Assembly (NCBI GenBank): GCA_015680905.1
Contig: CM027380.1
Location: 49,326,001-49,390,000, forward strand
Length of the DNA stretch: 64,000 bases
Reading direction: 5' to 3'
DNA from: Coptis chinensis
Taxonomy: Eukaryota; Streptophyta; Magnoliopsida; Ranunculales; Ranunculaceae
Shown: one piece after another, positions 34,131-46,311 of the stretch
How positions within the stretch are numbered: position 1 is the first letter of the stretch
Layout of the letters: every line of letters starts with the position of its first letter
The notes under the pieces: model-generated
Told to the model about the DNA's origin: nothing
Databases searched by the model: none
The model's input: only the letters and a program-made list of their open reading frames with translations
Made by a program: the position numbers and the translations under genes

Positions 34131-35302
34131 AGAGCGAAACCACCGTTCCCTCAGAAATTAGCCATGCTAACCAGGGATACAAACTTTGAGGAGATTAGGA
34201 ACGTTTTCAAGAATCTAACGATAAACCTTCCTTTTCTCGAAGCTATTAAAAAGCTACCTAACCATGCTAAGTTTCTTAAAGAGTTGTGCACTACTAGGCG
34301 TAAGACCAACATACCTAAAGACGCCTTTCTAACTGAACAGTTCCCAACTTTATCCGAAAATAATAGAATTATTAAGTACAAGGACCCTGGTCATCCTATT
34401 GTAAAATGCACCTTAGGAGATTCCCACACGACGACCGCTTTATTAGACCTGGGGGCGAGTGTTAACTTACTCCCGTATTATTTGTATAAACAAATAGGTC
34501 TACATGAAATGCAACCTACAAGAATAACGTTGCAGTTAGCGGACAGGTCAATTATCCTAAGGGTGTAGTGGAAAACGTGCTTGTTAAGGTTCAGGATTTC
34601 TACTATCCTGCCAATTTTGTTATCCTCGATACAGAAGTCGCTAACGACTCTGTACCTATCATCTTAGGGCGCCCCTTCTTGGCAACTGCAAACGCGCTTA
34701 TAAATTGCCGCGATGGTAAGATGTCCTTATCTTTTGGCCATATTTCTGTTGAAGTAAATGTTTTTAAAATGATGAAACAGTTACCAGAATCGTCTATAGA
34801 TGGGGTGGTTAGCATGACTTAGAGCTTAGCTCAAGATTATTTTAACAACACTTTTCCCGAAAACAATATGTATAAATTCCTTTCTTTTGGAACTTCAGAT
34901 TTTGTAAATGACTCCTACTTAGAGGATGTCAACACAATCCTTGAGTCCATACCAATTGTAGACCCTTCGGTTGCTCCATATACTGAGTATGAAGACTTGC
35001 TACCTAAGCAAGTATTCATTATGCAAAATGGGGACCCTGATGAAACATCTATTGATTTTCCTTCCACCCTAGTGCTTAAACCTCTTCCCCCGGAGTTAAA
35101 ATATATTCAACTTGATCCGGATGGTAGTCATCCGGTAATTATATCTTCTCAGTTAACTAAGGGTGAAGAGACACATTTAATCCGGGTGATTAGGGAACAT
35201 CGGTCTGCGATTGGTTGGTCCCTAGCCGACATTAAGGGAATTGACCCTAATGTTTGCACTCATCGCATCCATTTGGAGGATAACGCGAAGACTTCTCGCT
35301 GA
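34131..35302 (+). pseudogene. Aspartic protease and RT linker of element C
   Basis: The frame opens with KPPFPQKLAMLTRDTNFEEI, then LLDLGASVNLLPYYLYKQIGL (active site at about 34441). A frameshift at 34560 follows, then [17 protein letters not shown] and ILGRPFLATANALINC in the next frame to a stop at 34820. The linker 34868-35302 (FLSFGTSDFVNDSYLED, HLIRVIREHRSAIGWSL) is the normal lead into gypsy RT. In A and B this linker is replaced by an unrelated extension. Confidence 0.8.
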
Positions 35303-35319
35303 ACCTCGGCGTCGTCGAA

Positions 35320-36163
35320 CCCCGCCATGAAAGAGGTGGTTAGGGAAGAAGTCTTACGATTACTCGATGCGGGTATCATATACCCAATCTCTGATAGCGA
35401 ATGGGTAAGCCCCATTCATGTAGTTCCTAAGAAATCGGGGAGTTACCATGGTGCGTAATGGAAAGGGTGACTATGTTGTCACCAAGGTCCTATGAAATGG
35501 AGAATGTATTGATTCTGAGGGCGTTTAAATGCTATGACACGAAAGGATAACTTTCCTTTACCTTTTATAGATCAGATGCTCGAACGCCTAGCTGGTCATA
35601 CTTTTTATTGTTTTCTGGATGGTTACTCAGGCTATTTTCAGATTATTATTGATATTGATGACCAAGAAAAGACTACCTTCACATGTCGATTTGGAATGTA
35701 TGCCTATAAACGAATGCCTTTTGGTCTTTGTAATGCTCCAGGTACCTTCCAGTGGTGTATGCTTCATATATTTAGTGACATGGTAGAGCGCTTTATGGAA
35801 GTTTTCATGGATGATTTTTCTATCTATGGAGACTCCTTCCACCAATTTGCTTGCTTGTCTAACACGTCTAAGGTTTTGACACGGTGTGAAGAAAAGAGCC
35901 TCGTTTTAAACTGGGAAAAGTGCCATTTCATGGTGAAAAAGGGCATAGTACTAGGTCACATTGTATCTAGTGATGGCATCGAAGTAGATAAGGCCAAACT
36001 AGATAATATAGTGACTCTACCTAAACCACGGACTGTCCGTGATATTAGAGCCTTTCTAGGCCATGCAGGTTTTTATAGGCAATTTATTAAAGATTTCTCA
36101 AAAATAGCTAGGCCTTTAACTAATCTGCTTTTAAAGGATGCAATCTTTGATTTTAATTTTTAA
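35320..36163 (+). pseudogene. Reverse transcriptase of element C
   Basis: First part (35320-35530) shows MKEVVREEVLRLLDAGIIY and SEWVSPIHVVPKKSG with shifts. A clean 209-residue frame from 35534 gives FIDQMLERLAGHTFYCFLDG, EKTTFTCRFGMYAYKRMPFG and LCNAPGTFQWCMLHIFSDM. Then come the catalytic FMDDFSIYG (about 35807-35833), LVLNWEKCHFMVKKGIVLGH and FLGHAGFYRQFIKDFSKIA. Compared with D there is an insertion-like change (SFHQFACLSNTSKV) after the catalytic loop. Ends with a stop before RNase H. Confidence 0.88.
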
Positions 36164-36712
36164 CGTAAGAAGGCTTTTGAAACTTTAAAAGCGCCCTAAC
36201 CTCTGCACCAATTATCTGACCTCCGATTGGTCTAAACCTTTCGAACTCATATGTGATGCTAGTGATTATGCGGTTTGGTGTTTGTCTTTGGGACGAAACT
36301 AGATAATAAGTCCACTGTTATTTATTATGCTAGTAAAACCTTAAACGATGCTCAACGGAATTATTCAACTACCGAAAAGAATTCTTAGCTGTCATTTATG
36401 ATTTAGATAAGTTTAGTCCTTATTTGGTTGGTTCTAAAACTTTAGTTTACGGACCCATGCAACCTTAAAGTACCTTCTTGCAAAGAAGGATGCTAAGCAG
36501 AGATTAATCCGATGGATCCTTCTCCTGCAAGAGTTCACATTAGAAATAAAGGACAAAAGAGGGGTCGAAAACGTAGTTGCCGACCACTTATCTAGACTTA
36601 CAAACGACGATAATAGTGATTCTGAGTCCATACCGGACTCCTTTCCTGATGAGCATCTATATGCTATTTTTTCAGCACCATGGTATGCTGACATTGTAAA
36701 TTATTTAGCGGC
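36164..36712 (+). pseudogene. RNase H of element C
   Basis: Fragmented. SDWSKPFELICDASDYAV at about 36225, YYASKTLNDAQRNYST near 36335, and [18 protein letters not shown] near 36512, then [12 protein letters not shown]. At least three frame changes occur in 350 bp, many being one-base gains or losses. Confidence 0.75.
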
Positions 36713-36987
36713 TGATGTTATGCCTTATAATTGGTCAAGAAATGAACGTAAGAAGTTCTTGGCCAGAGTTAAGTTATACTACTGGAATGAGCCCTACCTT
36801 TTTAAGTATTGTGCGGATCAGATTATTCGTCGTTGCATTCCCCAGTGGGAATATAATGAAATTCTATCGTTCTGCCATGACAAAGAGTGTGGTGGCCATT
36901 TTAGTAGAATGCAAACAGCCGCTAAAGTTCTTCAATGTTGATTTTATTGGCCTACCCTTTTTAAGGATGCCCAAGTGTATTGCAAGA
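36713..36987 (+). pseudogene. Integrase N-terminus of element C, interrupted by B
   Basis: Reads [19 protein letters not shown], then [19 protein letters not shown] (zinc-finger His residues), a stop, and FYWPTLFKDAQVYC. It is cut at CAAGA by element B. The same protein resumes at 49377 with the zinc-finger Cys pair. Confidence 0.85.
36983..36987. repeat. Target site duplication of element B, left copy
   Basis: CAAGA before TGATAAGAGC. The same CAAGA follows B's right LTR at 49377-49381. Confidence 0.88.
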
Positions 36988-38366
36988 TGATAAGAGCCCA
37001 AAACTGTAGTTTTAACCTCTTAATAATCATACTGTTAGACCAATTATGTGAATAATAAGTAAGAGTTAACACTGATTACGCGTTTTTATGCATTTCAGGC
37101 TTCAAAGTCCATTATGTGCAGAAATGTACCACTTTAGCGAGATCAGGGAGCAAAAGTCGTGAGAACTTCAAAGCCGTATCTTTGGACTCAGACCACCGAA
37201 TTGGGCATACCTTATGTCAAAACGACCGCTCGGAAAGAGCTTTGTAATGGTCCAAGCCTTGACCCAATCAGAGGAGCAGAAGTGGACGAAAAGTCTGTGG
37301 AAGTCAACTGCAGCTGAAGAGGCCTTTTGATTTGAAAGAATTGGGTTTTGGGCACGATTCTCGGCCCAAACCCCGGCTCCAAGCCCATGCACGAATTTTG
37401 GATCTGAATGTATAAGAACAAAAGCTTAAGTCTTTGTTAATGGTAGATTAAATAGTAGAGAATTATGGTAGATAGCTTAGAATAGAAAGTAGCCATTAAA
37501 ATAGCTTCTAGATCTAGATTTAATTGTTTTCTTTAATTAGTTTCAAATCCCTTATTAGATTAAACCTTTGAATCTTGTTCTTCATTTGATTAGATCAATA
37601 AAGTAGTATTCTTTATCCATTTCGATTTTGTCAATTCCAATTCTAGATCTAATTTCAATTCATGTCCTTAGTTCAATTTAGTCATTAAATTAGATTTCAT
37701 TATTGTTTAATTAAATAAATTTCAATGCTTTATATTATGTTTAGTTTTAATATAAATGGAAATGATTGCGGAATGATTCAAGGCTAAACCTCCATTAGAG
37801 GGGGTTGTGAAGCCTTGATGAAAGCTTGATTCGATTTATCGAGAGTCGCCGTATTTTCTATTCCACTCTAGAAATGATTAGTTCACCATGATAATGGGTT
37901 TAATTGTTCACATGCTAGTTATGAATTGGTAGAAATGCCATGTATAATTAGGGATTAGGAATAACCAATTGTTCTCATGGGCGATTCAATTCGGATTTGA
38001 CGATTAATTCGTTAGTGGATTAAGTTGAGTTATGGTGGAATCAATCCCCTCTAACTCCTTATCATAGAATCAACGTAGCATTCCCTTAGTATTACGATAA
38101 CCGACTAGTTGCATCTTGTGGGTAGTTGCATCGTGAGTATAATTCCCTCGTAAAACTCTCATAGACTTAAAAGCGACTAGTTAGATTAGAAAACATCCAT
38201 GCTAGAGCACTAGGAGTGGAGCGAACTTAGGTACTCCATTCTATTTCGATAGATTCGAGAGTTGAAGATTTGATAATTGAGATAGTAAAAGTCTAGTTAT
38301 AGTTTACTTACGTTGAGAATTAATCGTTCATTTTAGGTAGGTAGACTATTCATTTTTCATTTATCA
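36988..38366 (+). repeat. 5' LTR of element B
   Basis: 1379 bp, TGATAAGAGCCC to TTTATCA. Matches 48003-49376 and 61665-62795 nearly throughout, with differences concentrated in small indel clusters. Confidence 0.9.
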
Positions 38367-38368
38367 AA

Positions 38369-38382
38369 TGTACCGCCTGCCA
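38369..38382 (+). other. Primer binding site of element B, degenerate
   Basis: TGTACCGCCTGCCA at the position where A has TGGCGCCGCTGCCA; four differences, so it is mutated or misread. Confidence 0.6.
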
Positions 38383-38906
38383 TCTTAGTTGCACTTTAGC
38401 ATTGTTTTCATAATAGAATTAGTAATTTTAAGTCCCATTTCACCCACCCACCCTTGTTTGATTCATACCGTGGTTGCCGCTTTTCAGTTTTGGAAAAATT
38501 CGTGAGGAAATACAATGGCAGCGCCACAAAGAAAGAGAGCGACCAGCGCTATCTTTTGGAACTCGTTTACAACCGAAGCGCCAGCTTCAAGAAAGAGCGA
38601 CCAGCTAAGTTCTTGGAATTTCGAATTTACTCGAAGGCCTTGGCGCTTCAAGATAGAGCCGCGCCCTTAGCTGAAATTTCCGGATTTCCACAGTTTGCTT
38701 CGAACTTCGAGTTGTCAAGTTTTTCAGTGTTTTATTCTCTTATATACACTGAACACGCGTACACAAGACGCTATTCATAAGCGAAGCAAGGGCCTTAATC
38801 AGGTATTCCTTTCTTCCACACCTCGCATCTCCTGTTAGAGGTTTATACTAGTACATCAGAATTGTTTGGAGTGTTGCATGTGTAGTTAAGCTCGACTTAG
38901 TCTTGC

Positions 38907-40690
38907 ATGAGATTAAGGTCCGGCGAACAAAACACCAACGTAAATACACAACAACATCAACAATCAAGTCTATCTAGTATACCACACACTACACCTCTAG
39001 CTACTATTCCACACACACCACCTGAGATAATGGGGGAAGAAAGAGAGACTCCTCTCTCGGACTTCTACAAAGCCTTGAGCGATAGCCCCAAATCTTGCAT
39101 CGTTCTAGCAAACCCAGCGGGGGATTTCAGAATCCCTCCAAATATTTTTAATTTGTTACCCGTTTTTCATGGTTTAGACCATGAAAAACCTTACCAAAGA
39201 CGTAGGATTGAACAAGTCCTAACAACATTCCACCATCCTACGGTTGGTTCGGAACAAATTAAATTAAGGGTATTCCCTTTCACCTTAGCCGATAAGGCGG
39301 CGTCTTGGTTAACTGCCCAAGCGCCTAATTCTGTGGACTCGTGGGCTAAACTTGTTCAGCTGTTTATGGAACATTTTTACCCACCCCTAAAGACGGATGA
39401 GATGCTTTCCAAGATTCATTTCTTTCGACAAAATCCTCATGAATCATTTTCAGAGGCTTGGAATCGTTTCACCGATCTGCTTATAGAGTGTCCACACCAT
39501 AACTTAGCAAAAGACACGTTAGTTCGTGCCTTTTTCAAAGGACTTCAACATCACCATAAAGAAGTCCTAGACATAATGAATGGGGGTAGTTTCTTAAGTA
39601 AAGGAGCCTCGGAGGCTTATAAATTTTTAGAGGATCAAACTAAGCGAAATAACAACTGGGGGGGTAGTGATGATATCCCCCGCTCCGCTAGTTCTTCTTC
39701 CACAGTTAAGACTACCAGTATGTTTGAGGTTAAATCAGATCCTGAGCTTAAAACTCTAATTGAATCCCTCACTAAAAAGGTAGATGCCATATCTGTACAA
39801 CAAAAGCCAATCCCCGTTATGAATGTAAATTCAAATCCATGTAGTTTCTGTTGGAGTCCTGAGCATCCCGATTCCCACTGTCCTATAGCCTATGAACAGG
39901 CTTGTTCCATTAATAGTGAACCTAACGCCCCTTGGAGACAAAATCCCAACTTCGGTTGGCGGAATAACCAAAACGCCACACCTCAAGCGGTACAATAATC
40001 AATATGTTAGGCCCACGCAAAGCTTTAACCAAGCCCCACTACGACAAGGACGTGGTCGGGGTAATTTTAATAATTATAACAACCAAGTGCAACCTCGACA
40101 AGGTCAAGCACAAGGTCAAGGTAATTATAATAATTATAATACTAATAGAGGTATCGTTCGGTAAATAATAACTATCAAAATCCACCAATAAATAATTCAC
40201 GGGGAAATAGTTCGGTCACACCACCCGTGACCACTACACCCACAATAATACCGGATCGTCTTGACACCTTTATACAAGTGAGCCAAAAACTTTTCCAAAC
40301 CATGGCTCAATCCAACCAACGGCTTCTACAATCCGTAAATAATTTAACCCAACGGTTGGCTCAAGATAAAGCCCAACCCAAAGGTGTGTTTCCGTGTAAC
40401 GCAATACCTAATCCTAAAACAACAAACACAGCCTTTGAGGTCACCGATAATACTAGTAATGAATATGAAAATATAGGTGAGATAAATGCCATCACCACTC
40501 TCCGCAGAGTGGTTGATAACAAAGTAACTATGCCTATAGTTACCCCACCAAGAGCCCCTACACCTGCTATATTACTAGATACCCGAAATAGAAGAGCCTA
40601 CCATTGTAGAGGGTCCCAGTTATAACACAACTTAAGAAACAAAAGCCACGGTTAAACATCCGGGTGATACCATTGCTAAATATCGACGTA
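38907..40690 (+). pseudogene. gag of element B
   Basis: MRLRSGEQNTNVNTQQHQQ at 38907 opens a 363-codon frame, the longest gag frame here. It covers FRIPPNIFNLLPVFHGLDHE, LRVFPFTLADKAASWL, LFMEHFYPPLK, DLLIECPHHNLAKDTL and an intact zinc knuckle CSFCWSPEHPDSHC (about 39840). A shift near 39990 leads to the N/Q/Y-rich tail in other frames (40020-40160) and, from 40227, to the tail with DKVTMPIVTP (reading DNKVTMPIV). Confidence 0.88.
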
Positions 40691-42096
40691 AAACCACCGT
40701 TTCCACAAAAAATTAGCCATGTTAACTAGAGATACAAATTACGAGGAGATTAGGGATGTTTTCAAGAATCTAACTATAAACCTTCCTTTCCTCGAAGCTA
40801 TAAAAAGCTACCACACCATGCTAAGTTTCTTAAGGAATTGTGTACTACTAGGCGAAGACAAATATACCAAAAGACGCTTTTTAACGTAACAATTCCCAAC
40901 CTTATCTGAACATAATGGAATTGTTAAGTACAAGGACCCCGGTCGCCCCATCGCATAATGCACCTTAGGAGATTCCTATATCGACCACCGCGTTATTAGA
41001 CACGGGGGCTAGTGTTAACTTACTCCCATTTTATTTGTATAGACAAATAGGTCTAGACAAAATGCAACCCACTAAAATGACGCGTTGCAATTAGTCGATC
41101 GGTCTATTAAGTACCCTAAGGGTGTAGTCGAAAATGTGCTTGTAAAAGTGCAGGATTTCTACTATCCGGCTGATTTTTGTAGTCCTCGATACTGAAGTCG
41201 CTAACGACTCTGTCCGATCATTTTAGGGCGCCCTTTTTCTTGGCAACCGCCAACGCGCTCATTAATTGCCGCGGATGGTTCAATGTCCATGTCTTTTGGC
41301 CATCTTGCTGTTGTTGAAGTCAATGTTTTTAAAACAAGGACACGCGTTACCCGATTCGCCTATGGATGGAGAGGTTAGCATGATCGAGAGCTTTGCTCGA
41401 GATTATTTCAACAACACGTTCCATGATGATCATATGCCCAAAATTCTTTCCTTTGGAAAGTCAGACTCCAACATTTTCATTCCTACACTAGTCGATACAC
41501 ATATTATTGATGAGGACGGGATAGATGACTTTCTCAAAGATGTAGAGGACTACCATAGTAATGTGGATATGACCAATCTAGATGAGGAATTTGATGAGTT
41601 TCTTCGAGTAGGTGACAATTCACCCTATCAAGAACTAACTTGCACAACAACCACCTCGATGCCCCTCCTTCCACCCTTTCAAAGGAATCTCGAGTTTGCA
41701 CTCGATCCTGTTGTTTCTTCTGTGCTTCATAATTTTTTAAATCCTCCTAGCAAACGGATACTTCAGAAGGACAACCTATTTGACACCTTCATTTTCAGAA
41801 TTGAGACAGTCCCTACACACACAATGAATGAGTTCGATGCTAAAACCACATCCACATTGTGTACAAGCCGCCTTTCTAAAACTTATCAATATCCACCATA
41901 TCCTTCACAACCATTCACTTTTCCACACTTATTTACTAGTACACCCACTCATTCAAAAATGAAAAGAAGGTGCATGATAGGTTACACAATAGGGTTATCC
42001 GACTTCGTTTGGATTCCACTAGGGTCGCGGTCGAGGAAATCTTGGTGTTTCATTGTGTTTGGATATGTTTCCTCTCGATATTTATTTATGGAATGA
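40691..42096 (+). pseudogene. Protease with C-terminal extension of element B (no RT)
   Basis: Protease is heavily shifted: LLDTGASVNLLPFYLYRQ is readable near 40994-41045, with DTGA where A, C and E have DLGA. A 276-residue frame from 41266 holds the extension: PKILSFGKSDSNIFIPTLVD, DEDGIDDFLKDVEDYHSNVD, LDEEFDEFLRVGD, LPPFQRNLEFALDPVVSSVL. It ends with a basic KMKRR and hydrophobic SWCFIVFGYVSS. This matches A (9060-8038) through its whole length, showing that the pol-less layout is inherited. Confidence 0.8.
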
Positions 42097-43219
42097 TCCA
42101 CAACTATTTCGGTTGTTGATATATGATCAACTGCATGTTCATACATATGTTTTAGATAAAGTCTTGAGTATCTGACTATAAACGACTCAAATTTCTGTGT
42201 TGGTGCAATTCCTTTCATTCCAATATATTGGTGAGTGCACCATTAAGGTAACCGGGCCCTCCCTATGGAGTGTGTGGCTGTAAGTACCGGATCCTAAGTC
42301 CACGGTTCACATAGTTCACGTTTTCCACTCTTGCATGTTTTTCTCGGATTTTTGAGTCATGTTTCTCTATGGTGTGAATTATGTCTTTATTGCTTATTGT
42401 TTTTCCTTCTAAAACTAAAATAAAAAAATAAAAAATAAAATAAACATAGTAATCTATGAAGTCTCGGGAATCTGACTTTAAAAGACCCACTGCTAAAAAC
42501 AAATTTTCTAAGCTTCGTTGTAAAAAATTTGTTTGGGGGTGGGGTGTTGTGTTTCTGTACTAAAATGTTTTATGTCCCATTAGAGTTGCTTAGGCCGTTT
42601 TATTGTATTACGATTCGGATTGACATGATCTATTCATTTAGATTTCATTCGTTCGCGATAACTTACGCCATGCACGCACTTCGAGGCGTTTTCCACTATC
42701 TCGTATGTCATCCAAAGTCGGAATAGAGTGTTTTATGGATCATTGGATAGGAAATTCTCTCCTGATCATTTCCATATATCATTCGCAAAAAATCGGACAT
42801 GTAACGGCGGAATTTTGTTTTGAAATTCGCGAAAAAAATCGAAAAATCGAAAATTTCGATTTTGGGCCCAAGGCCCAACTACCACCATGCCCATGGATGG
42901 CGGCAGCCGCTCTTACATTCTCACGCAACAGTTCATCTTTTCCATCTTCCACCGCCATTAACAACCTCCAAACCTAGAAAAATCAAAATTAAAAAGAAAT
43001 ACCATAAACCCACGCCAAAAATCAAATCCCAACCCCAAATCGACTTCAAACACCAATCAAAACAAACTCCACCAATTTAACCCAACAAAAACGACCAAAA
43101 TTTCAAAAATTTGTTGCTGCGCCGCCACCACTCCACCACCACCACTTTTCTTTAGGTCGGTCAAGTTAAACCACAACTACCACACCCTCTACAAACCCCA
43201 AACCGTAATCAAACTCTAA
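42097..43219 (+). other. Spacer before ORF-x in element B
   Basis: Holds a donor-like GTGAGTGCAC at 42231 and a block conserved with A, a polypurine-like TTTGTTTGGGGGTGGGG at about 42527-42543, and a possible acceptor TTTTCTTTAG at about 43147-43156. No gene seen. Confidence 0.5.
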
Positions 43220-44392
43220 ATGGCTCAACGCCGAATCATACCGGAGCAGGTTTTCACTCCAGACCATTTCGCTACCGCTTTTACGGTGACGAAATGGCTA
43301 GTAGAGACTCGGAGTAAGTTGTGGTGGTACTCGACCAAGACTTCTACCACTTAAGACTTGGTCCGACGGTTCTACAACACCGGGGAGTTGGAGGAGAGTA
43401 GGATTTTGTGATGGTAAGGAAGAAGAGAAGCGGAGTTGACTACGGATCGTTGGCCGAGATTCTAGGCATTCCGCCTAGAATCCATCCGAGGCCACTCTAC
43501 AGAGCCCGGTTTTGACGGGTAGAGCCGCGTTGATGGGCATTCTTGTCATCAATGGGAGTTACAATCCAAACTCCCATTGTGGCGCCGCCAGCATCCCCGA
43601 GGACCAACCACCGGCTACTGACCCGGTGGATTGGTCGGAATGTCCTAGGGAAGGTCAAGGTCGCTGACATCGGTCCGACCGCCGCCTCCACGTGTTATGG
43701 GTACTCCAGAGCGTATAACGATTTCAGATCCGGAGTTTTGGCCGAAAGCATGATCGGGGGTCGGAAGGTCTTTGGCACCTCTCCCCGTGCTTATTACTAA
43801 GATCATGTGAAGATGAAGGCAACTCCGCTTTCGAGAGGATTTACATTACCTTGCACAAGAACCCGCCAGATCTATAGGGGTGTGTCCAACAAGTCCTGGT
43901 TGAGGGCTGAGGATAGAGATGAAGAGGATGGTGGAGCTGGGAATGAAGAGGAGGCCGGGGACGCAGGATGATTCGGAGGAGGATGAGGAGGATGGCACTT
44001 GCTTTGATAACGGATGCCTTCCAGAGGTGTTAGTCCGATCTTCGAGCGCATGGCTATGCTTCATAGGGCATCGCGTTCACTCAACACTCTCATGCGGACC
44101 TCCGGACTCGACATGCGACCATTCATCACAACTTCGAGATCCGCACCCCAGAGAGGATGAGAGATGGGGAGCAGGCGAGGGCTGAGATGGAAGCCCAGCG
44201 CCAGTTTAGAGTAGATATGCTAGCACGCTTCCCACATCATACAGACTCTGCCTCTGAGGACACAGCTACTAGGCATGAGCGTCGTCGACGAAGGATCGAC
44301 TCGCTGGCGGACCTTCTAGAGCCCGTGAGCCACCACTGAAGTTCAGGCCCTCCGCCACCAGTGGCGAGGTGTTTAGAGAGGATGAGGAGTGA
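43220..44392 (+). pseudogene. ORF-x of element B
   Basis: Starts MAQRRIIPEQVFTPDHFA as in A. Recognisable blocks are VTKWLVETRSKLWWYST, ILGIPPRIHPRP (about 43460), RWIGRNVLGKVKVADIGP (about 43630), an acidic stretch near 43975 (DSEEDEEDG), EDERWGAGEG / AEMEAQRQFRVDMLARFP and the basic TRHERRRRR. It needs several frame changes. The same protein is coded after integrase in D (60100-61264), consistent with the extra ORF of Athila-group elements. Function is unknown. Confidence 0.65.
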
Positions 44393-45225
44393 TAGTGGTA
44401 GTTATTTTTGTTTTATAAGTTGTTGTTTTTATTTATTTTGTTGTCTTTATTGTAATGTAACTTTTATTTCCGTAATTTGAATTTTGTAAGTGAAAGGACC
44501 TCCGAATGAAAATTTTAATATAAGGGGTTATTTTCAGTTTGTGTGCTTGTTTCATATTGACCCCACCTTCCCAACTTGTTTGGGGGTGGTTTGATTATGT
44601 CAAGCTGTATTTTTTATAAAAAACCCTAGTGTTAGAATTTACTGCGGAGTAAGGTGAAAATATGGTAGTTTAGGCATATCTATGATTGAGAATCATTGTA
44701 GGATGAAATCTAGATTAAATAGGTACATTCACCATAAAATCCAAATAAGAGATAATCGGGTTTGAATTAGAATCCGTGAGATGAGTTGTTTCCGTTTTGA
44801 AGTTTGGAAATTTTAGGATTTCCCGAAACTGCCGAATTAGTTTTGGCAACTTTCCGATCCATTCTAGCAACTTTAAACCTATATAAACTTGATACAATCT
44901 ATCCTCACAACTCACACTACACCTAAACTCCATCACTCACCCTTCACACCCGCGATTCCCACGTTTTGTCTCCATTTTCACAAAACTTCTCGAGCGCCAG
45001 CGCTACTAGTTCTAGTTTTCGCCCTAAAATTTGTCGAGAAAAATTTGGTCGAGCGCCAACGCTTAAGTCAAGCCGACCCGCTAAGTTAATGGAAATCAAA
45101 AATACAAAAAGCGCCAGCTGCCTAAGTTAAGCGCCAGCTACCGACTTCTCCTCGACCAGAAATTTTCCGGTTTTTTCGCGTAGTATCCGGATCATTCGCA
45201 GCTATTCCAAAGCGTAATTTTGAGA
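44393..45225 (+). promoter_or_regulatory. Spacer with polypurine-like motif, TATA-like motif and leader
   Basis: TTGTTTGGGGGTGGTTTGAT at about 44577-44596 copies the element's terminal polypurine tract plus the first bases of an LTR. CCTATATAAAC at 44878 starts a leader (CTCACAACTCACACTACACC) shared with A. No upstream ATG-rich ORF competes. Confidence 0.5.
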
Positions 45226-46175
45226 TGACATCTCCAATATTGATACCGAACAGTCTTTTCAAGATTTGTTCCAAAGCACACTACTTACGGTGCTTGGTTT
45301 CGCGAGGTGATCACATATGTTGGGGAACCTCTTATGGTAAGACCGGTGAACTTTATTCTCCAAAGACTTGCATCTTATTTTTATAATAACTGCATTTTCT
45401 TTGAGAGACCGGACGGAGAACAAGTGTTCTCCATCAACATTGACGATGAACCAATGGAGATTACCGTGTTCTTGCTAGCATTTGTTCTTGGACTTGCTAT
45501 GCCCGGCCGAGATACAAGACCCATGGTGCTATTGGGTCGATAATATGCATGTCTACACTTATGAGTCTTTGCACGAGGCTTATGGGGCAGGCATTTTCCT
45601 CAGATTGAGGACCAAGGGGACTATAACGTTGCCCTTGGTAGCCCTGTCCATGAACATAGGAACTGTTATGTTTTGGATTATGCTAAACATTTTAGGGGAA
45701 TGGCGCTTTTTTCTTCCGCGTGAATGACGCCACTTGCAGTTTTTTTCCTTGCTTTTAGCCAATGGACGCCGATTCTATGACCTTCCCTTAACTTTGATGT
45801 CTAGTTTAGCACGAGCCTATATACCATGAGGCATAAGTACCTTCTTATGCCTGTTTTAATTTCAACGATTATGCTATGTTTCTTTTCCCTGCTTTTTGTA
45901 CACGTTTCACGGATTGGATTAAGGTAGACACGCGCGACCCACCAATAGTATTATTCGATCTTTCCGCGTAATGACTTGGCATGGGTGGCGGATACAACCT
46001 CACCAGGTTGCACCCTACACCCCATCAGACCAAGTGGCACTTAATAGGTTAGAAACCATAGATGATAAATGGTGAAGCCCGGCAAATTATCATAGCATGG
46101 CAGATCGCGAAGGAACCTCACTTCTTTATAGAAGTAGAGGATGACTAAGATGATTTAATAACAACGGGAGTGGAG
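45226..46175 (+). pseudogene. ORF-y of element B
   Basis: ATGACATCTCC at 45226 matches A's start. A frameshift follows, then VITYVGEPLMVRP, LASYFYNNCIFFERPDGE, FSINIDDEPMEITVFLLAF (to 45543). Then come AGIFLRLRTKGTITLPLVAL and IMLNILGEWRFF (45590-45720), and more degenerate sequence ending in an acidic stretch (FIEVEDD near 46120). B keeps about 0.6 kb that A deleted. Family unknown to me; hydrophobic stretches exist but no clear signal peptide. Confidence 0.55.
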
Positions 46176-46311
46176 GTAAGTTTTAGTTTCTGTTAGTGTC
46201 TGCTTATGTCCCAAGCAATTTAATTAGGTTAACCCCATAATGGGTGGAACTCTTATAGAGTTGCGTCAGTTTTTATTTCCTATATTAGTACGTTCTAACA
46301 TTGTTTTGCAG
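46176..46311 (+). other. Candidate intron downstream of ORF-y
   Basis: GAG|GTAAGTTTT at 46176 and TTGTTTTGCAG|ATG ending 46311, 136 bp, both fitting plant splice consensus. A retains the acceptor (minus strand near 5055) but its donor is deleted. Confidence 0.4.
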
